Shown: positions 1 to 10,580 of the stretch, in pieces | How positions within the stretch are numbered: position 1 is the stretch's first letter | Layout of the letters: the number at the start of each line of letters is the position of its first letter | Assembly (NCBI RefSeq): GCF_002795245.1 | Contig: NZ_PGVG01000006.1 | Location: 93,687 to 157,686, forward strand | Direction: 5' to 3' | Origin: Bradyrhizobium forestalis | Lineage (GTDB): Bacteria > Pseudomonadota > Alphaproteobacteria > Rhizobiales > Xanthobacteraceae | DNA length: 64,000 nt | Notes under the pieces: generated by a model | Seen by the model: the letters and a program-made list of their open reading frames with translations, nothing else | What the model was told of the DNA's origin: nothing | Database searches by the model: none | Translations under genes and position numbers: made by a program

Positions 1-348
1 GCGGCCTATACGCTGCTGATCGCCTTCCTGATGGTGTCGCGCCTGCCGGTGTTCTCCGGCAAGACCAAGCGCATGCGCGTTCCGCCCGAGCTGGTGCTGC
101 CGGCCTTCGTTGCAGTGATCGTCTTCATCGCGCTCCTGATCGCCTATCCCTGGCACGTGCTGTCGATCGGCACGGTGCTGTATCTTCTCGCTTTGCCGCT
201 CGGCTACAAATCCTATCGCGACCAGGCGCGCGCGATGGAAACCACTGCGCCGTCAGGAGGCGAGGTCCCGTCGCCGCCCTCAGCGCCGACGCTGGCGAAT
301 TTGTCGGAACCGCCGCACGACGACGACCGACCCGGCCGGCTGCACTGA
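1..348 (+). CDS. pssA: CDP-diacylglycerol-serine O-phosphatidyltransferase, C-terminal part
   Basis: The frame is open from the first base and the gene starts outside the window. It would make phosphatidylserine from CDP-diacylglycerol and serine at the inner membrane. The visible 115 residues begin in a membrane helix followed by LMVSRLPVFSGK, a motif I recognise from the C-terminal end of rhizobial PssA. One further pair of hydrophobic helices follows, then a polar, proline-rich tail. The CDP-alcohol phosphotransferase catalytic motif would lie upstream and cannot be checked here. The family call therefore rests on the C-terminal segment only. Confidence 0.75.
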   Translation, partial: AAYTLLIAFLMVSRLPVFSGKTKRMRVPPELVLPAFVAVIVFIALLIAYPWHVLSIGTVLYLLALPLGYKSYRDQARAMETTAPSGGEVPSPPSAPTLANLSEPPHDDDRPGRLH

Positions 349-470
349 GCGGACACACGCGGATATCTGCCATGAGGCCCTCTGAGTTGGGTTGAGGCCT
401 GATCTCGGCTATATCGCCCTGTGCCGGCGGCATCGCGCCAACAGCGACCGCCAATCTGGGAGAGAACGCC

Positions 471-1190
471 GTGACTGATACCGCGACCGGGCCGCTGCCC
501 GCTTCCGTCCTCGAGGCGCTGGGCCGCTACGACACCCCGACGATCTGCAATGCCATGGAGATCGTGGCGCCCGAGCGGCGGCTGATCGGCTACACCACCA
601 AGCAACTGGTCTGCCCGTTCCCCGACCTGCCGCCGATCGTCGGCTATGCCCGCACGGTCACGATCCGCTCGGTGCTGAAATCATCGCTCCCGGCCGAAGA
701 ACAATCCAGGCGCCGCATCGACTATTACGAATATGTCGGCACCGGCCATGGCCCGCGCATCTCGGTGATCCAGGACATCGACGGGCCCGACGTCGGCTAT
801 GGCGCGTTCTGGGGCGAGGTGCAGAGCAACGTGCACAAGGCCCTCGGCTGCCTCGGCGTCATCACCGACGGCTCGATCCGCGACATCCCGCAATGGGCAC
901 CTAGCTTCCAGGCGCTGGCCGGCTCGATCGGCCCGTCGCATGCCTGGGTGCATGCGGAGAGCTTTGGTGGCGAAGTGCGCGTCGCCGGCATGACCGTGAG
1001 GTCCGATGATCTGATCCATGCCGACCAGCACGGCGCCATCGTGATCCCGCTCGACGTCGCCGCAAAGCTGCCGGAGGCAGCCGAACTCTGCGGCCGCCGC
1101 GAGACGCCGATCCTGGAGATCGCCCGCAGCCCCGATTTCTCGCTGGAGAAGCTGAAGGCCGCGCTGAAGCGCTCGGCGGAAATCCACTAA
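471..1190 (+). CDS. RraA-family protein (class II aldolase/RraA-like fold)
   Basis: This 239-residue protein belongs to the RraA/HMG aldolase family. It shows the LGVITDGSIRDIPQW segment, which matches the family's G-x-x-x-D-G-x-x-R-D substrate and metal site, and a HADQHGAIVIP segment near the C-terminus. Members include RNase E regulators and pyruvate aldolases, and the sequence does not decide between these. The start is GTG with a GGGAGAG ribosome site six bases upstream. It stands alone between pssA and a minus-strand membrane gene. It differs clearly from the LigK/GalC-type family member at 52.8 kb, which sits in a catabolic operon. Confidence 0.7.
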   Translation: MTDTATGPLPASVLEALGRYDTPTICNAMEIVAPERRLIGYTTKQLVCPFPDLPPIVGYARTVTIRSVLKSSLPAEEQSRRRIDYYEYVGTGHGPRISVIQDIDGPDVGYGAFWGEVQSNVHKALGCLGVITDGSIRDIPQWAPSFQALAGSIGPSHAWVHAESFGGEVRVAGMTVRSDDLIHADQHGAIVIPLDVAAKLPEAAELCGRRETPILEIARSPDFSLEKLKAALKRSAEIH

Positions 1191-1207
1191 GCGCGTGATT
1201 GAACGAC

Positions 1208-1525
1208 CTATGGCCGCGACGCCGGCCGTAGGTCGCCTTGCTCCTCCAGAAACAGGGCCGCCTGATCCGGCTCACCGAACACTGCGGCGGCGCATCCGAT
1301 CAGGGTGAAGCCGCCGGCAAGGTCCCATAGCGTGATGTCCTCCGCATCGTCCGGGAGGTGAATCAAGCGCGCTGCGATCACCGCGAAGGCGGCTTCGACA
1401 AAGAGCAGCACGCTGAACGCCGGCAGGACGAGCTCCGGCTCGAGCAGGTGGAACGCCAGCGCCGCGGGCAGCGCGGTGAGAAGACTGAACAGTGTCAACA
1501 TCGCGATGGCTCCGCGATCGACCAT
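1208..1525 (-). CDS. Small integral membrane protein of unknown function
   Basis: The 105-residue protein has three predicted hydrophobic segments, at roughly residues 7-27, 33-52 and 68-85, and a short acidic C-terminal tail. I do not recognise the family. It is convergent with the RraA-family gene, ending 17 bases from it. The regular spacing of hydrophobic segments and the ATG start support a real gene, but there is no functional clue in the neighbours. Confidence 0.5.
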   Translation of the reverse strand: MVDRGAIAMLTLFSLLTALPAALAFHLLEPELVLPAFSVLLFVEAAFAVIAARLIHLPDDAEDITLWDLAGGFTLIGCAAAVFGEPDQAALFLEEQGDLRPASRP

Positions 1526-1802
1526 GTCTCAACGCTAGCAGACATCAACTGATCCCAGGCCACGATGTGGCGGAGGGCCGCAGCCGATGTGACGTCGTGG
1601 CGCGCCTGCTTATGGTTAGCGAAGTGTTGAAATTCCCATCGCTGGGCGACAATCGCAGCAGGCGCAGCGGCGGGCGGCACACCGTCCAGACTTAACCTTT
1701 ACGCGGCTTTAAGGGCGGCGCTCTAGGGTTTCCGATGCGGTTCGGGGTTGGGCCGCGCCAGCGGCCAGGACGGCCGTTGTTGCGTTCGCGTTGGAGTCTC
1801 CC

Positions 1803-2576
1803 ATGGATATCATGACGGGCGTTGGGCTCACGGCGGGCATCATCGTCATCACCGCGATGATCCTCATGGGCGGCGACCTGCACATGTTCATCTCCGAACA
1901 TGCGATGATCATCATCTTCGGCGGCTCGATCTCCGCCACCATGATCCGCTTTCCCCTCTCGGCACTCCTGCACGGCCTTCCGCTCGGCGCCAAGTTCGCC
2001 TTCACCATGAGCCGGCTGTCGGCGCACGACCTCGTCGACGAGCTTGCCCGCATCGCCGAGATCGCCCGCAAGCAGGGCCCGGTGGGTCTCGAAAAGGTTG
2101 AGACCGACGAGCCGTTCCTCGCCAAGGGCATCCGCTACGTCGCCGACGGCTACGACCTCGACTTCATCCGCGACAATCTCGAGCGCGACCGCGACAACTT
2201 CCTGATGCACCTCGACGAGGGCAGCAAGATCTACCGCGCCATCGGCGACTGCGCCCCGGCTTTCGGCATGATCGGCACCCTGATCGGCATGGTGCAGATG
2301 TTCGCCAACATGACCGATCCCTCCAAGCTCGGCCCGTTCATGGCGACCGCGCTGCTCGCCACCCTCTACGGCGCGCTGGTTGCGAACCTGTTCTGTCTGC
2401 CGATCGCCGACAAGCTGCACGGCAAGCTGCTGGATGAAGAGACCAACCGCACCCTGATCATCGACGGCATCCTGATGATCCGCGACTCCAAGAGCCCGAC
2501 CTTGGTGCGCGAAATGCTGCTGGCCTATCTGCCGGAGAAGCATCGCAACGCCGAGGGTGAACCGGTGCCGGCCTGA
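1803..2576 (+). CDS. motA: Flagellar motor stator protein MotA (PomA type)
   Basis: MotA forms the proton-conducting stator channel with MotB. The protein (257 residues from this start) has the MotA four-helix pattern: two N-terminal membrane segments, a large charged cytoplasmic loop, and a C-terminal pair that begins with APAFGMIGTLIGMV, which carries the conserved channel proline. I chose ATG at 1803 because GGAG lies six bases upstream. A TTG four codons earlier is possible. motB follows after 21 bases. No other flagellar genes are nearby, so which flagellar system it serves is unknown. Confidence 0.85.
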   Translation: MDIMTGVGLTAGIIVITAMILMGGDLHMFISEHAMIIIFGGSISATMIRFPLSALLHGLPLGAKFAFTMSRLSAHDLVDELARIAEIARKQGPVGLEKVETDEPFLAKGIRYVADGYDLDFIRDNLERDRDNFLMHLDEGSKIYRAIGDCAPAFGMIGTLIGMVQMFANMTDPSKLGPFMATALLATLYGALVANLFCLPIADKLHGKLLDEETNRTLIIDGILMIRDSKSPTLVREMLLAYLPEKHRNAEGEPVPA

Positions 2577-2597
2577 TCGCGCACCAGGATTTGGGTC

Positions 2598-3428
2598 ATG
2601 GCGAAGAAGAAACGCGGCGATGCGCATGGTGGCGGTCACGGCTGGTTCGTGACCTTCGCCGACCTCATGGGCCTGATGATGAGCTTCTTCGTGATGCTCG
2701 TCGCGTTCTCGACGCAGGATGCCAACAAGCTGAAGATCGTCGCAGGATCCATGCGCGATGCCTTCGGCGTGCAGAGCGAAGCGCGCTACGCCGGCATCGT
2801 CGAGTCGGACGGTCTGCCGACCCGTCCGCGGCTGAAGAACGTCGATCACATTCAGCCTGAAGATGCCTCGAATACGCCGACGCCGGATCAGGAGGACCGC
2901 GACCGCACGTCGGGGGCCAAGGTCAAGGTCGACCGCAATTTCGCGCTGGCCGCGGCCTCGCTGCGCCAGGCGTTGCAGGACATGCCGGAACTGACCGAGA
3001 TGTCCAAGCACATCATGTTCGAGGAGACCAAGCAGGGCCTCAACCTCGAGATCGTCGACCAGGACGGCCGCTCGATGTTCGCCGACGGCTCCAAGGTGCC
3101 CTATGACCGCACCCGCCGTCTGGTCGAGAAGCTTGCGGTCCCGCTCAAGGCGACGCCGCTTCGCGTTTCCATCGCCGGCCACACCGCGGCCGGATTCGTG
3201 CCGACCCGCAGCGACTACGGCGCCTTCGATCTGTCGGCCGACCGCGCCAATGCGGTACGCCAGATCCTCGAACGCGAGGGCCTGCCGCCATCGCACATCT
3301 TCGCCGTCTCCGGCAAGGCGGATACCCAGCCGCTGTTTCCCGACGATCCCTCGCTCGCGGCGAACCGGCGGGTGACCATCACGTTGATGCGCGAAGATCC
3401 GCCGCTGCCGCCGAATCTGAAGCCGTAA
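2598..3428 (+). CDS. motB: Flagellar motor stator protein MotB with OmpA-like domain
   Basis: The 276-residue protein has a short basic cytoplasmic N-terminus, one membrane helix (about residues 16-38) and a periplasmic OmpA/MotB domain over roughly the last 130 residues. The proton-accepting aspartate expected at the start of the helix is present as Asp22 in [13 protein letters not shown]. The SIAGHTAAG and [13 protein letters not shown] segments match the peptidoglycan-binding fold. It sits 21 bases after motA and is almost certainly cotranscribed with it. About 70 linker residues between helix and OmpA domain are polar and acidic. Confidence 0.85.
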   Translation: MAKKKRGDAHGGGHGWFVTFADLMGLMMSFFVMLVAFSTQDANKLKIVAGSMRDAFGVQSEARYAGIVESDGLPTRPRLKNVDHIQPEDASNTPTPDQEDRDRTSGAKVKVDRNFALAAASLRQALQDMPELTEMSKHIMFEETKQGLNLEIVDQDGRSMFADGSKVPYDRTRRLVEKLAVPLKATPLRVSIAGHTAAGFVPTRSDYGAFDLSADRANAVRQILEREGLPPSHIFAVSGKADTQPLFPDDPSLAANRRVTITLMREDPPLPPNLKP

Positions 3429-3600
3429 GCCCCTTGTGCTACCATCTTACCTGAGGCATGTCGTCGCGCAGGCGACGAGCGTGGCTGCGGCGTCACAGCG
3501 TCTGTCCCGGTGCCTGTTATGGTGGGGGCCGATTGACAGGTGCGCCGGAAGCGTCAAAAGGCGCCGGATCAAATTCAGGGACGAAGCGTTTTCCACCCTC

Positions 3601-5502
3601 ATGACGGCGAGCATCACACAGGCCGAGACCCAGGATGGGCAACCGGTCACATCAGGCTTTTGGGCCCTTACGCTCGGGAGCATCGGAGTCGTCTTCGGCG
3701 ATATCGGCACCTCACCGCTCTACGCATTCCATGAGGCGGTCAGGGGCGCGGCGCATGGCGAGCCGGTCTCACGGGTCATCGTGCTCGGCGTGCTCTCGCT
3801 GATCCTGTGGGCGCTGCTGATCGTCGTCACCGCCAAATACGTCTTGCTGCTGCTGCGCGCCGACAATAATGGGGAGGGTGGCACGCTATCGCTGATGGCG
3901 CTCGGCCAGCGCGCGCTCGGGCGCCGGAGCTGGCTCCTGCTCGCGCTCGGCGTGGTCGGCGCCTCCATGTTCATCGGCGATTCCATGATCACGCCGGCGA
4001 TCTCGGTGCTCTCGGCGGTCGAAGGCCTGAAGCTCGCAACTCCCGCGCTCGAGCACTACGTCGTGCCGCTCACCGTCCTCATCCTGGTGGTGCTGTTCGC
4101 GGTCCAGAGCAAGGGGACTGCCCTCGTCGCCTCGGCCTTCGGGCCGGTGATGGTGGTCTGGTTCACCGTCATCGCCGTGATGGGAGCCGTCCACATCGCC
4201 GACGATCCCTCCGTGCTGGCGGCCATCAATCCCTATTATGCGGTGCAGTTCGTGCTGTCGCACGGCACGATCGGCCTCGTGACACTCGGCGCCGTGTTCC
4301 TGGCGGTGACGGGGGGCGAGGCGCTTTATGCCGATCTCGGCCATTTCGGCCGTAAGCCGATCCAGTCGGCCTGGATGTTCTTCGTGCTGCCCGCGCTCCT
4401 GATCAACTATTTCGGGCAGGGTGCGCTGGTGCTGTCCGATCCCAGCGCGATCGAGCATTCCTTCTATCGCATGGTGCCCGAGAAGCTGGTGCTGCCGCTG
4501 GTCGGGCTTGCGACGGCCGCAACCGTGATCGCGAGCCAGGCGGTGATCACCGGCGCCTATTCTCTGGTCTATCAGGCCGTGCAGCTCGGCCTCTTGCCGC
4601 GTTTCGAGGTGCGTTACACCTCCGAATCCCATGCCGGCCAGATCTATCTGCCGCGCGTCAACCGCCTGCTGCTGATCGGTGTGATGCTGCTCGTGCTGCT
4701 GTTCCACACCCCCAGCAATCTGGCCTCGGCCTATGGCATTGCGGTCTCAACCACCATGGTCGCCGACGGCATCATGGGCTTCGTCGTGATCTGGAAGTTG
4801 TGGAACTGGCGTGCGGCGGCGGCCGCGGCCGTGATCATGCCGTTCGTCGTTGTCGATTTGAGCTTCTTCAGCGCCAATCTGCTCAAGCTGCTCGAAGGCG
4901 CCTGGGTGCCGCTGCTGTTCGGCGCCGCCATGGCGGGGACGATCTGGACCTGGCGCAAGGGCTCCGGAATCCTGATCCAGAAGACGCGACGGATCGAGGT
5001 GCCGCTGGACGATCTGATCCGGAGCCTGGAGAAGCGGCCGCCGCACATCGTCAAGGGCACCGCCGTGTTCCTGACCAGCGATCCCGCTTTCGTGCCGACC
5101 GCGCTCTTGCACAATCTCAAGCACAACAAGGTGCTGCATGAGCACAACGTCATCCTGACCATCGAGACCGCACACACGCCGCGGGTTGATATTTCGGAGC
5201 GGTTCAGGATGGAAAAGATCAGCGACAAGTTCTCGAAGGTTCGCTTGCGCTTCGGCTTCATGGAGCAGCCGAACGTGCCCAAGGCGCTCGCGATCGCGCG
5301 CAAGCAGGGCTGGCAGTTCGACATCATGTCGACGTCGTTCTTCGTGTCGCGAAGGTCGTTGAAGGCCTCTGCGCAGTCGGGTATGCCGCTCTGGCAGGAT
5401 CATCTGTTCATCGCATTGAGCCGGTCGGCCAATGATGCCACCGACTATTTCCAGATTCCCACGGGGCGGGTGGTTGAAGTCGGAACCCAAGTCACTATTT
5501 GA
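3601..5502 (+). CDS. kup: Low-affinity potassium uptake protein Kup, copy 1
   Basis: Kup (HAK/KUP/KT family) imports K+ with protons across the inner membrane. From this ATG the protein is 633 residues, normal for the family. The N-terminus carries [18 protein letters not shown], the family signature, followed by about twelve membrane helices, [13 protein letters not shown] and a cytoplasmic C-terminal domain. The frame stays open 165 bases further upstream, but that stretch is not Kup-like and I exclude it. A second kup follows 140 bases downstream on the same strand. Confidence 0.9.
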   Translation: MTASITQAETQDGQPVTSGFWALTLGSIGVVFGDIGTSPLYAFHEAVRGAAHGEPVSRVIVLGVLSLILWALLIVVTAKYVLLLLRADNNGEGGTLSLMALGQRALGRRSWLLLALGVVGASMFIGDSMITPAISVLSAVEGLKLATPALEHYVVPLTVLILVVLFAVQSKGTALVASAFGPVMVVWFTVIAVMGAVHIADDPSVLAAINPYYAVQFVLSHGTIGLVTLGAVFLAVTGGEALYADLGHFGRKPIQSAWMFFVLPALLINYFGQGALVLSDPSAIEHSFYRMVPEKLVLPLVGLATAATVIASQAVITGAYSLVYQAVQLGLLPRFEVRYTSESHAGQIYLPRVNRLLLIGVMLLVLLFHTPSNLASAYGIAVSTTMVADGIMGFVVIWKLWNWRAAAAAAVIMPFVVVDLSFFSANLLKLLEGAWVPLLFGAAMAGTIWTWRKGSGILIQKTRRIEVPLDDLIRSLEKRPPHIVKGTAVFLTSDPAFVPTALLHNLKHNKVLHEHNVILTIETAHTPRVDISERFRMEKISDKFSKVRLRFGFMEQPNVPKALAIARKQGWQFDIMSTSFFVSRRSLKASAQSGMPLWQDHLFIALSRSANDATDYFQIPTGRVVEVGTQVTI

Positions 5503-5642
5503 GCGCAACCGGTGAATCCATGCAAAATTAGCATGGCTAGGGCCCGGATTCGGGCTAGGCTATGTCGGCAGCGCAGGACTATAAGCCGCGCGCTCTTCCG
5601 CCGTTGTGCCGTGAAGCATTGTAGAGGCCATAGGGCTCTTCC

Positions 5643-7577
5643 ATGACCAGTGACGTAGCAGTTCCCGCCCCGGAGACGGCGGCGGCCAACGGGCATGGCG
5701 AGGCCCATACCACGGCCGGTTTCGGCGCGCTGACGCTCGGCAGCATCGGTGTCGTCTATGGCGATATCGGCACCAGCCCGCTCTACGCGTTCCGCGAGGC
5801 GGTGATGGCGGCCTCCGGCGCGGAGGGGGTGCCGACGCCGGCCGCCGTGCTCGGCGTGCTCTCGCTGATCCTCTGGGCGCTCGTCGTCGTGGTGACGCTC
5901 AAATACGTCGTGATCCTGCTCCGCGCCGACAACAACGGCGAGGGCGGCACGCTGGCGCTGATGGCGCTGGCCCAGCGGGCGGTCGGCACCGGCGCCGGGG
6001 GGGCGACCATCGTCCTGCTCGGCATCATTTCCGGAGCCCTGTTCTACGGCGATGCCGTGATCACACCGGCGCTCTCGGTGCTGTCGGCGATCGAAGGCAT
6101 GAAGGACGTCACCCTGACGTTCGAGCCTTACGTCGTTCCGCTGACTGTCGTGATCCTGGTCTGCCTGTTCGCCGTGCAGTCCCGCGGCACGGCGCGCGTT
6201 GCCGCCTTCTTCGGCCCGATCATGTGTATCTGGTTTGCGGTCCTCGCGGTGGCGGCCATCCATCCGATCATCCAGCAGCCGCAGGTGCTGCTCGCGCTGA
6301 ACCCGCTCTACGCCGTGAACTTCATGCTGCACCATGGCATCATCGGCTTCGTCACGCTCGGTGCGGTGTTCCTGGCCGTGACTGGCGCCGAGGCGCTCTA
6401 TGCCGACCTCGGCCATTTCGGCAAGCGGCCGATCCAGACCGCCTGGCTCTCTATCGTGCTGCCATCGCTGGCGCTGAACTATCTGGGGCAGGGGGCGCTC
6501 GTCCTCAGCGACCCCGGCGCGATCGTGAGCCCGTTCTTCCAGCTCTTCCCGCAAGGCTTTTTCCGTGGCAGCATGGTCGTGCTGGCCACGGCCGCCACGG
6601 TCATCGCGAGCCAGGCCGTCATCACCGGTGCCTATTCGCTGACGCGCCAGGCGATCCAGCTCGGGCTGCTGCCGCGCTTTGAAATTCGCCATACGTCGGA
6701 AGCCCATTCCGGGCAGATCTTCATTCCGCGCATCAACCAGCTGCTGCTGGTCGCGGTGGTGCTGCTGGTGCTGCTGTTCCGCTCCTCCAGCGCGCTCGCT
6801 TCCGCCTACGGCATCTCCGTCACCGGCACCATGGTGGTGACGGCGATGATGGGCTTCGTCGTGGTCTGGAAGGGCTGGCGGTGGTCGTCGCTCGCCGCCG
6901 GCGCACTGATTGCGCCGTTCCTGTTCCTCGATTTGACCTTCCTGACCGCGAACCTCCTGAAGGTGTTCGAGGGCGGTTGGGTGCCGCTGGCGCTCGGCGC
7001 GGTCATGATCATCCTGATGTACACGTGGCGGCGCGGCAGCCGCCTCTTGTTCGAGAAGTCGCGCAAGCTCGAATTCCCGCTCGCCGACCTCGTGGCAATG
7101 CTGGAGAAGCGGCCGCCGCAGCGGGTGCCGGGCACCGCCGTGTTCCTGACCTCGGATCCCCTCAGCGCGCCGACGGCGCTGATGCATAGTCTGAAACACT
7201 ACAAAGTGCTGCACGAGAAGAATGTCATTCTCACCATCGAGACCGCGCAGACCCCGCGGATCGATCCGGCGGACCGCGTCAGGCTGGAGCAGATCTCACC
7301 GACCTTCTCCAAGGTGACGCTGAAGTTCGGCTTCATGGAATCGCCCAACGTGCCGAAGGCGCTGGCGATCGCCCGCAAGCTGGGTTGGCAGTTCGACATC
7401 ATGTCGACCTCGTTCTTCCTGTCGCGAAGGGCGCTCAAGCCCGCCGCCCATTCCGGCATGCCGCGCTGGCAGGACCGGCTGTTCATCTCGCTCAGCCGCG
7501 CTGCGAACGATGCCACCGACTATTTCCAGATCCCGAGCGGCCGCGTGGTCGAGGTCGGAACGCAGGTGACGATTTAG
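5643..7577 (+). CDS. kup: Low-affinity potassium uptake protein Kup, copy 2
   Basis: The 644-residue protein is a close paralogue of the preceding gene, with the same [19 protein letters not shown] signature, twelve or so membrane helices and the same C-terminal end, [11 protein letters not shown]. The two copies probably arose by tandem duplication. The N-terminal 20 residues and the loops differ, which argues against a recent event. The 140-base gap between the copies could hold a separate promoter, but none is clear. A palindromic repeat follows the stop codon. Confidence 0.9.
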   Translation: MTSDVAVPAPETAAANGHGEAHTTAGFGALTLGSIGVVYGDIGTSPLYAFREAVMAASGAEGVPTPAAVLGVLSLILWALVVVVTLKYVVILLRADNNGEGGTLALMALAQRAVGTGAGGATIVLLGIISGALFYGDAVITPALSVLSAIEGMKDVTLTFEPYVVPLTVVILVCLFAVQSRGTARVAAFFGPIMCIWFAVLAVAAIHPIIQQPQVLLALNPLYAVNFMLHHGIIGFVTLGAVFLAVTGAEALYADLGHFGKRPIQTAWLSIVLPSLALNYLGQGALVLSDPGAIVSPFFQLFPQGFFRGSMVVLATAATVIASQAVITGAYSLTRQAIQLGLLPRFEIRHTSEAHSGQIFIPRINQLLLVAVVLLVLLFRSSSALASAYGISVTGTMVVTAMMGFVVVWKGWRWSSLAAGALIAPFLFLDLTFLTANLLKVFEGGWVPLALGAVMIILMYTWRRGSRLLFEKSRKLEFPLADLVAMLEKRPPQRVPGTAVFLTSDPLSAPTALMHSLKHYKVLHEKNVILTIETAQTPRIDPADRVRLEQISPTFSKVTLKFGFMESPNVPKALAIARKLGWQFDIMSTSFFLSRRALKPAAHSGMPRWQDRLFISLSRAANDATDYFQIPSGRVVEVGTQVTI

Positions 7578-7586
7578 TTCCACTGC

Positions 7587-7690
7587 CGTCATCGCCCGGC
7601 TTGACCGGGCGATCCAGTACTCCGTGACTTCAGTGATTGAACCGAGAGGCCGCGGCGTACTGGATCCCCCGCCTTCGCGGGGGATGACAT
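7587..7690. repeat. Composite palindromic intergenic repeat
   Basis: The element opens with a hairpin (CGCCCGG, TTGA, CCGGGCG) and closes with another (CCCCCGC, CTTC, GCGGGGG). Inside these, GATCCAGTAC at 7611-7620 is the exact reverse complement of GTACTGGATC at 7657-7666. The outer ends GTCATC and GATGAC are also complementary. The whole unit can fold on itself and may also end transcription of kup copy 2. This layout is typical of dispersed rhizobial intergenic elements. Confidence 0.75.
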
Positions 7691-7853
7691 CGAGCGTGGC
7701 CTCTGAAAGCCGCTCTTCAAGTCGCTGCGATTTAGCTTTAACTTGCGCCGCGCGGCTCAAGCCTTTGTAGCGCTTGATTTTCGCCGCCCGAGAGGCGAGG
7801 TTGCCGCCGGCCGGGATCGCCCCGGCACGCGCCTTGCGACGTTGGAGGATGAA

Positions 7854-8180
7854 GTGGCAAACCAGGTACAGGATCTGACCCCGGACGAGGTCTCCAAGGG
7901 TGTCGCGGAAGGGCGCTATCTGCTCGTCGACGTCCGTGAGCCGAACGAGGTTCAGGCCGAAGCCTATCCCTACGGCGTCGTGGTTCCGCTCTCGACCTTC
8001 GATCCCAAGGCGATCCCCGATCCCCAAGGCAAGGAGGTCGTGTTTGCCTGCCGCTCGGGCAAGCGCTCGGTGACGGCCTCGCTCGCGGCGCAGGCGGCGG
8101 GCCTGCCTTACGACAAGCATCTGGCCGGCGGCATGCTGGGCTGGAAGGCGGCGGGTCTTCCCAGCAAGGTCGGCGGCTGA
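7854..8180 (+). CDS. Single-domain rhodanese-like protein
   Basis: From the GTG at 7854 the protein has 108 residues, the usual size of a single rhodanese domain. It has the active-site loop VFACRSGKRS with Cys66 as the sulfur-accepting residue, and the LLVDVREPNEV segment typical of the fold. I chose this start because GGAGGA lies five bases upstream; the frame is open further upstream but that part is not rhodanese-like. It would carry or transfer sulfane sulfur in the cytoplasm. The aminotransferase gene begins eight bases after its stop, so the two are probably cotranscribed. Confidence 0.8.
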   Translation: MANQVQDLTPDEVSKGVAEGRYLLVDVREPNEVQAEAYPYGVVVPLSTFDPKAIPDPQGKEVVFACRSGKRSVTASLAAQAAGLPYDKHLAGGMLGWKAAGLPSKVGG

Positions 8181-8188
8181 TCGGCCCG

Positions 8189-9367
8189 ATGTCCAAGAGC
8201 TCGTCCCTGAACAAGGTCTTCGCCGACCTTCCCGTCACCATCTTCGAGGCGATGTCGCAGGCCGCGCGCGACAACAATGCCATCAATCTCGGCCAGGGTT
8301 TCCCGGACGATCCGGGCCCAGAGGACATCCGCCGCGCCGCGGCCGAGGCCTCGCTGAACGGCTACAACCAGTACCCCTCGATGATGGGCCTGCCGGAGCT
8401 GCGCCAGGCGATCGCGACCCATTACGGCCACTGGCACGGCCTCAAGCTCGATCCGATGAGCGAGGTGATGGTCACCTCCGGCGGCACCGAGGCGCTGACC
8501 TCGGCGATCCTCGCGGTGGTCCAGCCCGGCGACGAGGTGGTCTGCTTCCAGCCGGTCTATGATTCCTATCTGCCGATCATCCGCCAGGCCGGCGGCATTC
8601 CGCGCCTCGTCCGCCTCGAGCCGCCGCACTGGCGGCTGAATGAGGACATGCTGAAAAGCGTCTTCAATTCAAGGACCAAGGCGGTGCTCTTCAACAATCC
8701 TCTGAATCCTAGCGCGGTGGTCTATCCGCGCGAGGACCTCGAGCTGCTCGCGCGCTACTGCCAGGAGTTCGACGTCATCGCGATCTGCGACGAGGTCTGG
8801 GAGCACGTCACCTTCGACGAGCACAAGCATATTCCGCTGATCACCATTCCCGGCATGCGCGAGCGCACCATCAAGGTCGGCTCGGCCGGCAAGATCTTCT
8901 CGCTCACCGGGTGGAAGATCGGCTTCGTCTGCGCCGCGCCGCCGCTCCTGCGCGTCGCCGCCAAGGTGCACCAGTTCCTGACCTTCACCACCGCGCCGAA
9001 CCTGCAGGCTGCCGTCGCCTACGGCCTCGGCAAGTCCGACGACTACTTCCTGTCGATGCGCAAGGATCTGACGCGGAGCAGGGACCGCCTGACCAAGGGC
9101 CTCGAAAGCCTCGGCTTCCCCGTGCTGAAGTCGCAAGGCACCTACTTCCTCACCGTCGACCTGTCGCCGCTCGGGCTGAACGAGAGCGACACCGAGTTCT
9201 GCTGGCGCATCGTGAAGGACTACAAGGTGGCGGCGATTCCGGTCTCGGCGTTCTACGAGCAGGACCCGGTGACATCAGTGGTGCGCTTCTGCTTTGCCAA
9301 GAAGGACGAGACGCTCGACACCGCGCTGGAGCGGCTGTCGGACGCCGTGCGTGGACGCAAGAGGTAG
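8189..9367 (+). CDS. Class I/II PLP-dependent aminotransferase
   Basis: The 392-residue protein is a fold type I aminotransferase close to the methionine/kynurenine aminotransferase branch. It has NLGQGFPDDPGPEDI at the N-terminus, VTSGGTEAL at the cofactor phosphate site, CDEVWEHVTF, and SAGKIFSLTGWKIG with Lys235 as the predicted PLP lysine. Substrate choice cannot be read from sequence. It sits between a rhodanese and a polyamine-type binding protein, in one direction and with very short gaps, so one transcript is likely. Confidence 0.8.
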   Translation: MSKSSSLNKVFADLPVTIFEAMSQAARDNNAINLGQGFPDDPGPEDIRRAAAEASLNGYNQYPSMMGLPELRQAIATHYGHWHGLKLDPMSEVMVTSGGTEALTSAILAVVQPGDEVVCFQPVYDSYLPIIRQAGGIPRLVRLEPPHWRLNEDMLKSVFNSRTKAVLFNNPLNPSAVVYPREDLELLARYCQEFDVIAICDEVWEHVTFDEHKHIPLITIPGMRERTIKVGSAGKIFSLTGWKIGFVCAAPPLLRVAAKVHQFLTFTTAPNLQAAVAYGLGKSDDYFLSMRKDLTRSRDRLTKGLESLGFPVLKSQGTYFLTVDLSPLGLNESDTEFCWRIVKDYKVAAIPVSAFYEQDPVTSVVRFCFAKKDETLDTALERLSDAVRGRKR

Positions 9368-9374
9368 ACGAGAG

Positions 9375-10499
9375 ATGACGAACGTCGGCCGCTCGGGATT
9401 TGGCTTTGGTCTCGCAATCGCCGCCGCGCTGACGTTGCTCTCCCAGGGAGCGGGCGCCGAAGAGCGCGTCGTCAACTTCTACAACTGGTCCAACTACATG
9501 GCGCCGGACGTCCTTGAAGCCTTCACCAAGGAGACCGGCATCAAGGTGGTCTACGACACCTTCGACGCCAACGAGACGCTGGAGACGCGCCTGATGGCCG
9601 GCAAGTCCGGCTACGACGTCGTGGTGCCCACAGCCTATTTCCTGCAGCGCCAGATCAAGGCCAACGTCTTCCAGAAGCTCGACAAGTCGAAGCTGCCGAA
9701 CCTTGGCCATGCCTGGCCCGTGGTGACGCAGCGCCTCGCCACCTACGACCCCGGCAACGTCTACGCCGCCAACTACATGTGGGGCACGACGGGCATCGGC
9801 TACAACGTCGCCAAGGTGAAGCAGATCCTGGGGCTAGATGCCAAGATCGACAGCTGGGATGTCGTGTTCAAGCCGGAGAACCTGGCAAAATTCAAGGATT
9901 GCGGCGTCCACATGCTCGACTCCGCCGACGATATCTTCCCGGCGGCGCTGAATTATCTCGGGCTCGATCCGAACTCGACCAAGCAGGCGGACCTCGAGAA
10001 GGCCGCCGATGTCGTGGCAAAAGTCCGCCCCTCCGTGCGCAAGTTTCACTCGTCCGAATACCTCAGCGCGCTCGCCACCGGCGAGATCTGCTTCGTGGTC
10101 GGTTGGTCCGGCGACATCATGCAGGCCCGCGCCCGCGCAGCCGAAGCCAAGAAAGACAATAGCAGCGGCATCGAGATCGGCTACGCGATTCCGAAGGAGG
10201 GCGCACAGATGTTCTTCGACAATCTCGCGATCCCCGCCGATGCCAAGAACGTCAAGGAAGCCTACGAGCTGATCAACTATCTCTACCGTCCGGATGTCGC
10301 TGCGAAGAACTCGGACTTTTTGTCCTACGCCAACGGCAACCTCGCCAGCCAGAAGCTGGTCGATCCGAAAATCCTGAACGACAAGAACATCTATCCGGAC
10401 GAGGCGACGCTCGCAAAACTGTTCGTCATCACGGCGCGCGAGCCGGCGACGCAGCGCATCATCAACCGACTGTGGACCAAGGTGAAGACGGGTAGGTGA
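9375..10499 (+). CDS. Polyamine ABC transporter periplasmic binding protein (PotF-like)
   Basis: From ATG 9375 the protein has 374 residues with a signal peptide ending near GAGAEE. The mature start VVNFYNWSNYMAPDVLEAF and the YDTFDANETLETRLMAGKSG segment are typical of PotF/SpuD-type putrescine-binding proteins. The start lies seven bases after the aminotransferase stop. No potGHI-type ATPase or permease genes are nearby, so it must work with a transporter encoded elsewhere or act as a spare binding protein. The longer open frame upstream overlaps the aminotransferase and is not used. Confidence 0.8.
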   Translation: MTNVGRSGFGFGLAIAAALTLLSQGAGAEERVVNFYNWSNYMAPDVLEAFTKETGIKVVYDTFDANETLETRLMAGKSGYDVVVPTAYFLQRQIKANVFQKLDKSKLPNLGHAWPVVTQRLATYDPGNVYAANYMWGTTGIGYNVAKVKQILGLDAKIDSWDVVFKPENLAKFKDCGVHMLDSADDIFPAALNYLGLDPNSTKQADLEKAADVVAKVRPSVRKFHSSEYLSALATGEICFVVGWSGDIMQARARAAEAKKDNSSGIEIGYAIPKEGAQMFFDNLAIPADAKNVKEAYELINYLYRPDVAAKNSDFLSYANGNLASQKLVDPKILNDKNIYPDEATLAKLFVITAREPATQRIINRLWTKVKTGR

Positions 10500-10580
10500 G
10501 GGGCACGTACGTTCCAAACTCGCTATCCCAGGCGAATTAGAGTATCATCTGCCTCAGGTGATTAGACGAGGCCTTGAGCC

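Noticed and set aside
471..1190. Reading the RraA-family gene as a LigK-type aldolase of the aromatic pathway
   Set aside because: It is 50 kb from the catabolic operon, lacks catabolic neighbours and differs from the family member at 52.8 kb.
1692..3296. Long open frame on the minus strand opposite motA and motB
   Set aside because: It is the antisense of two well-supported genes and has the His/Arg/Asp-rich makeup of a GC-rich shadow frame.
5445..7214. 589-codon minus-strand open frame opposite kup copy 2
   Set aside because: It mirrors the kup gene and has no domain features; its length is explained by high GC content.
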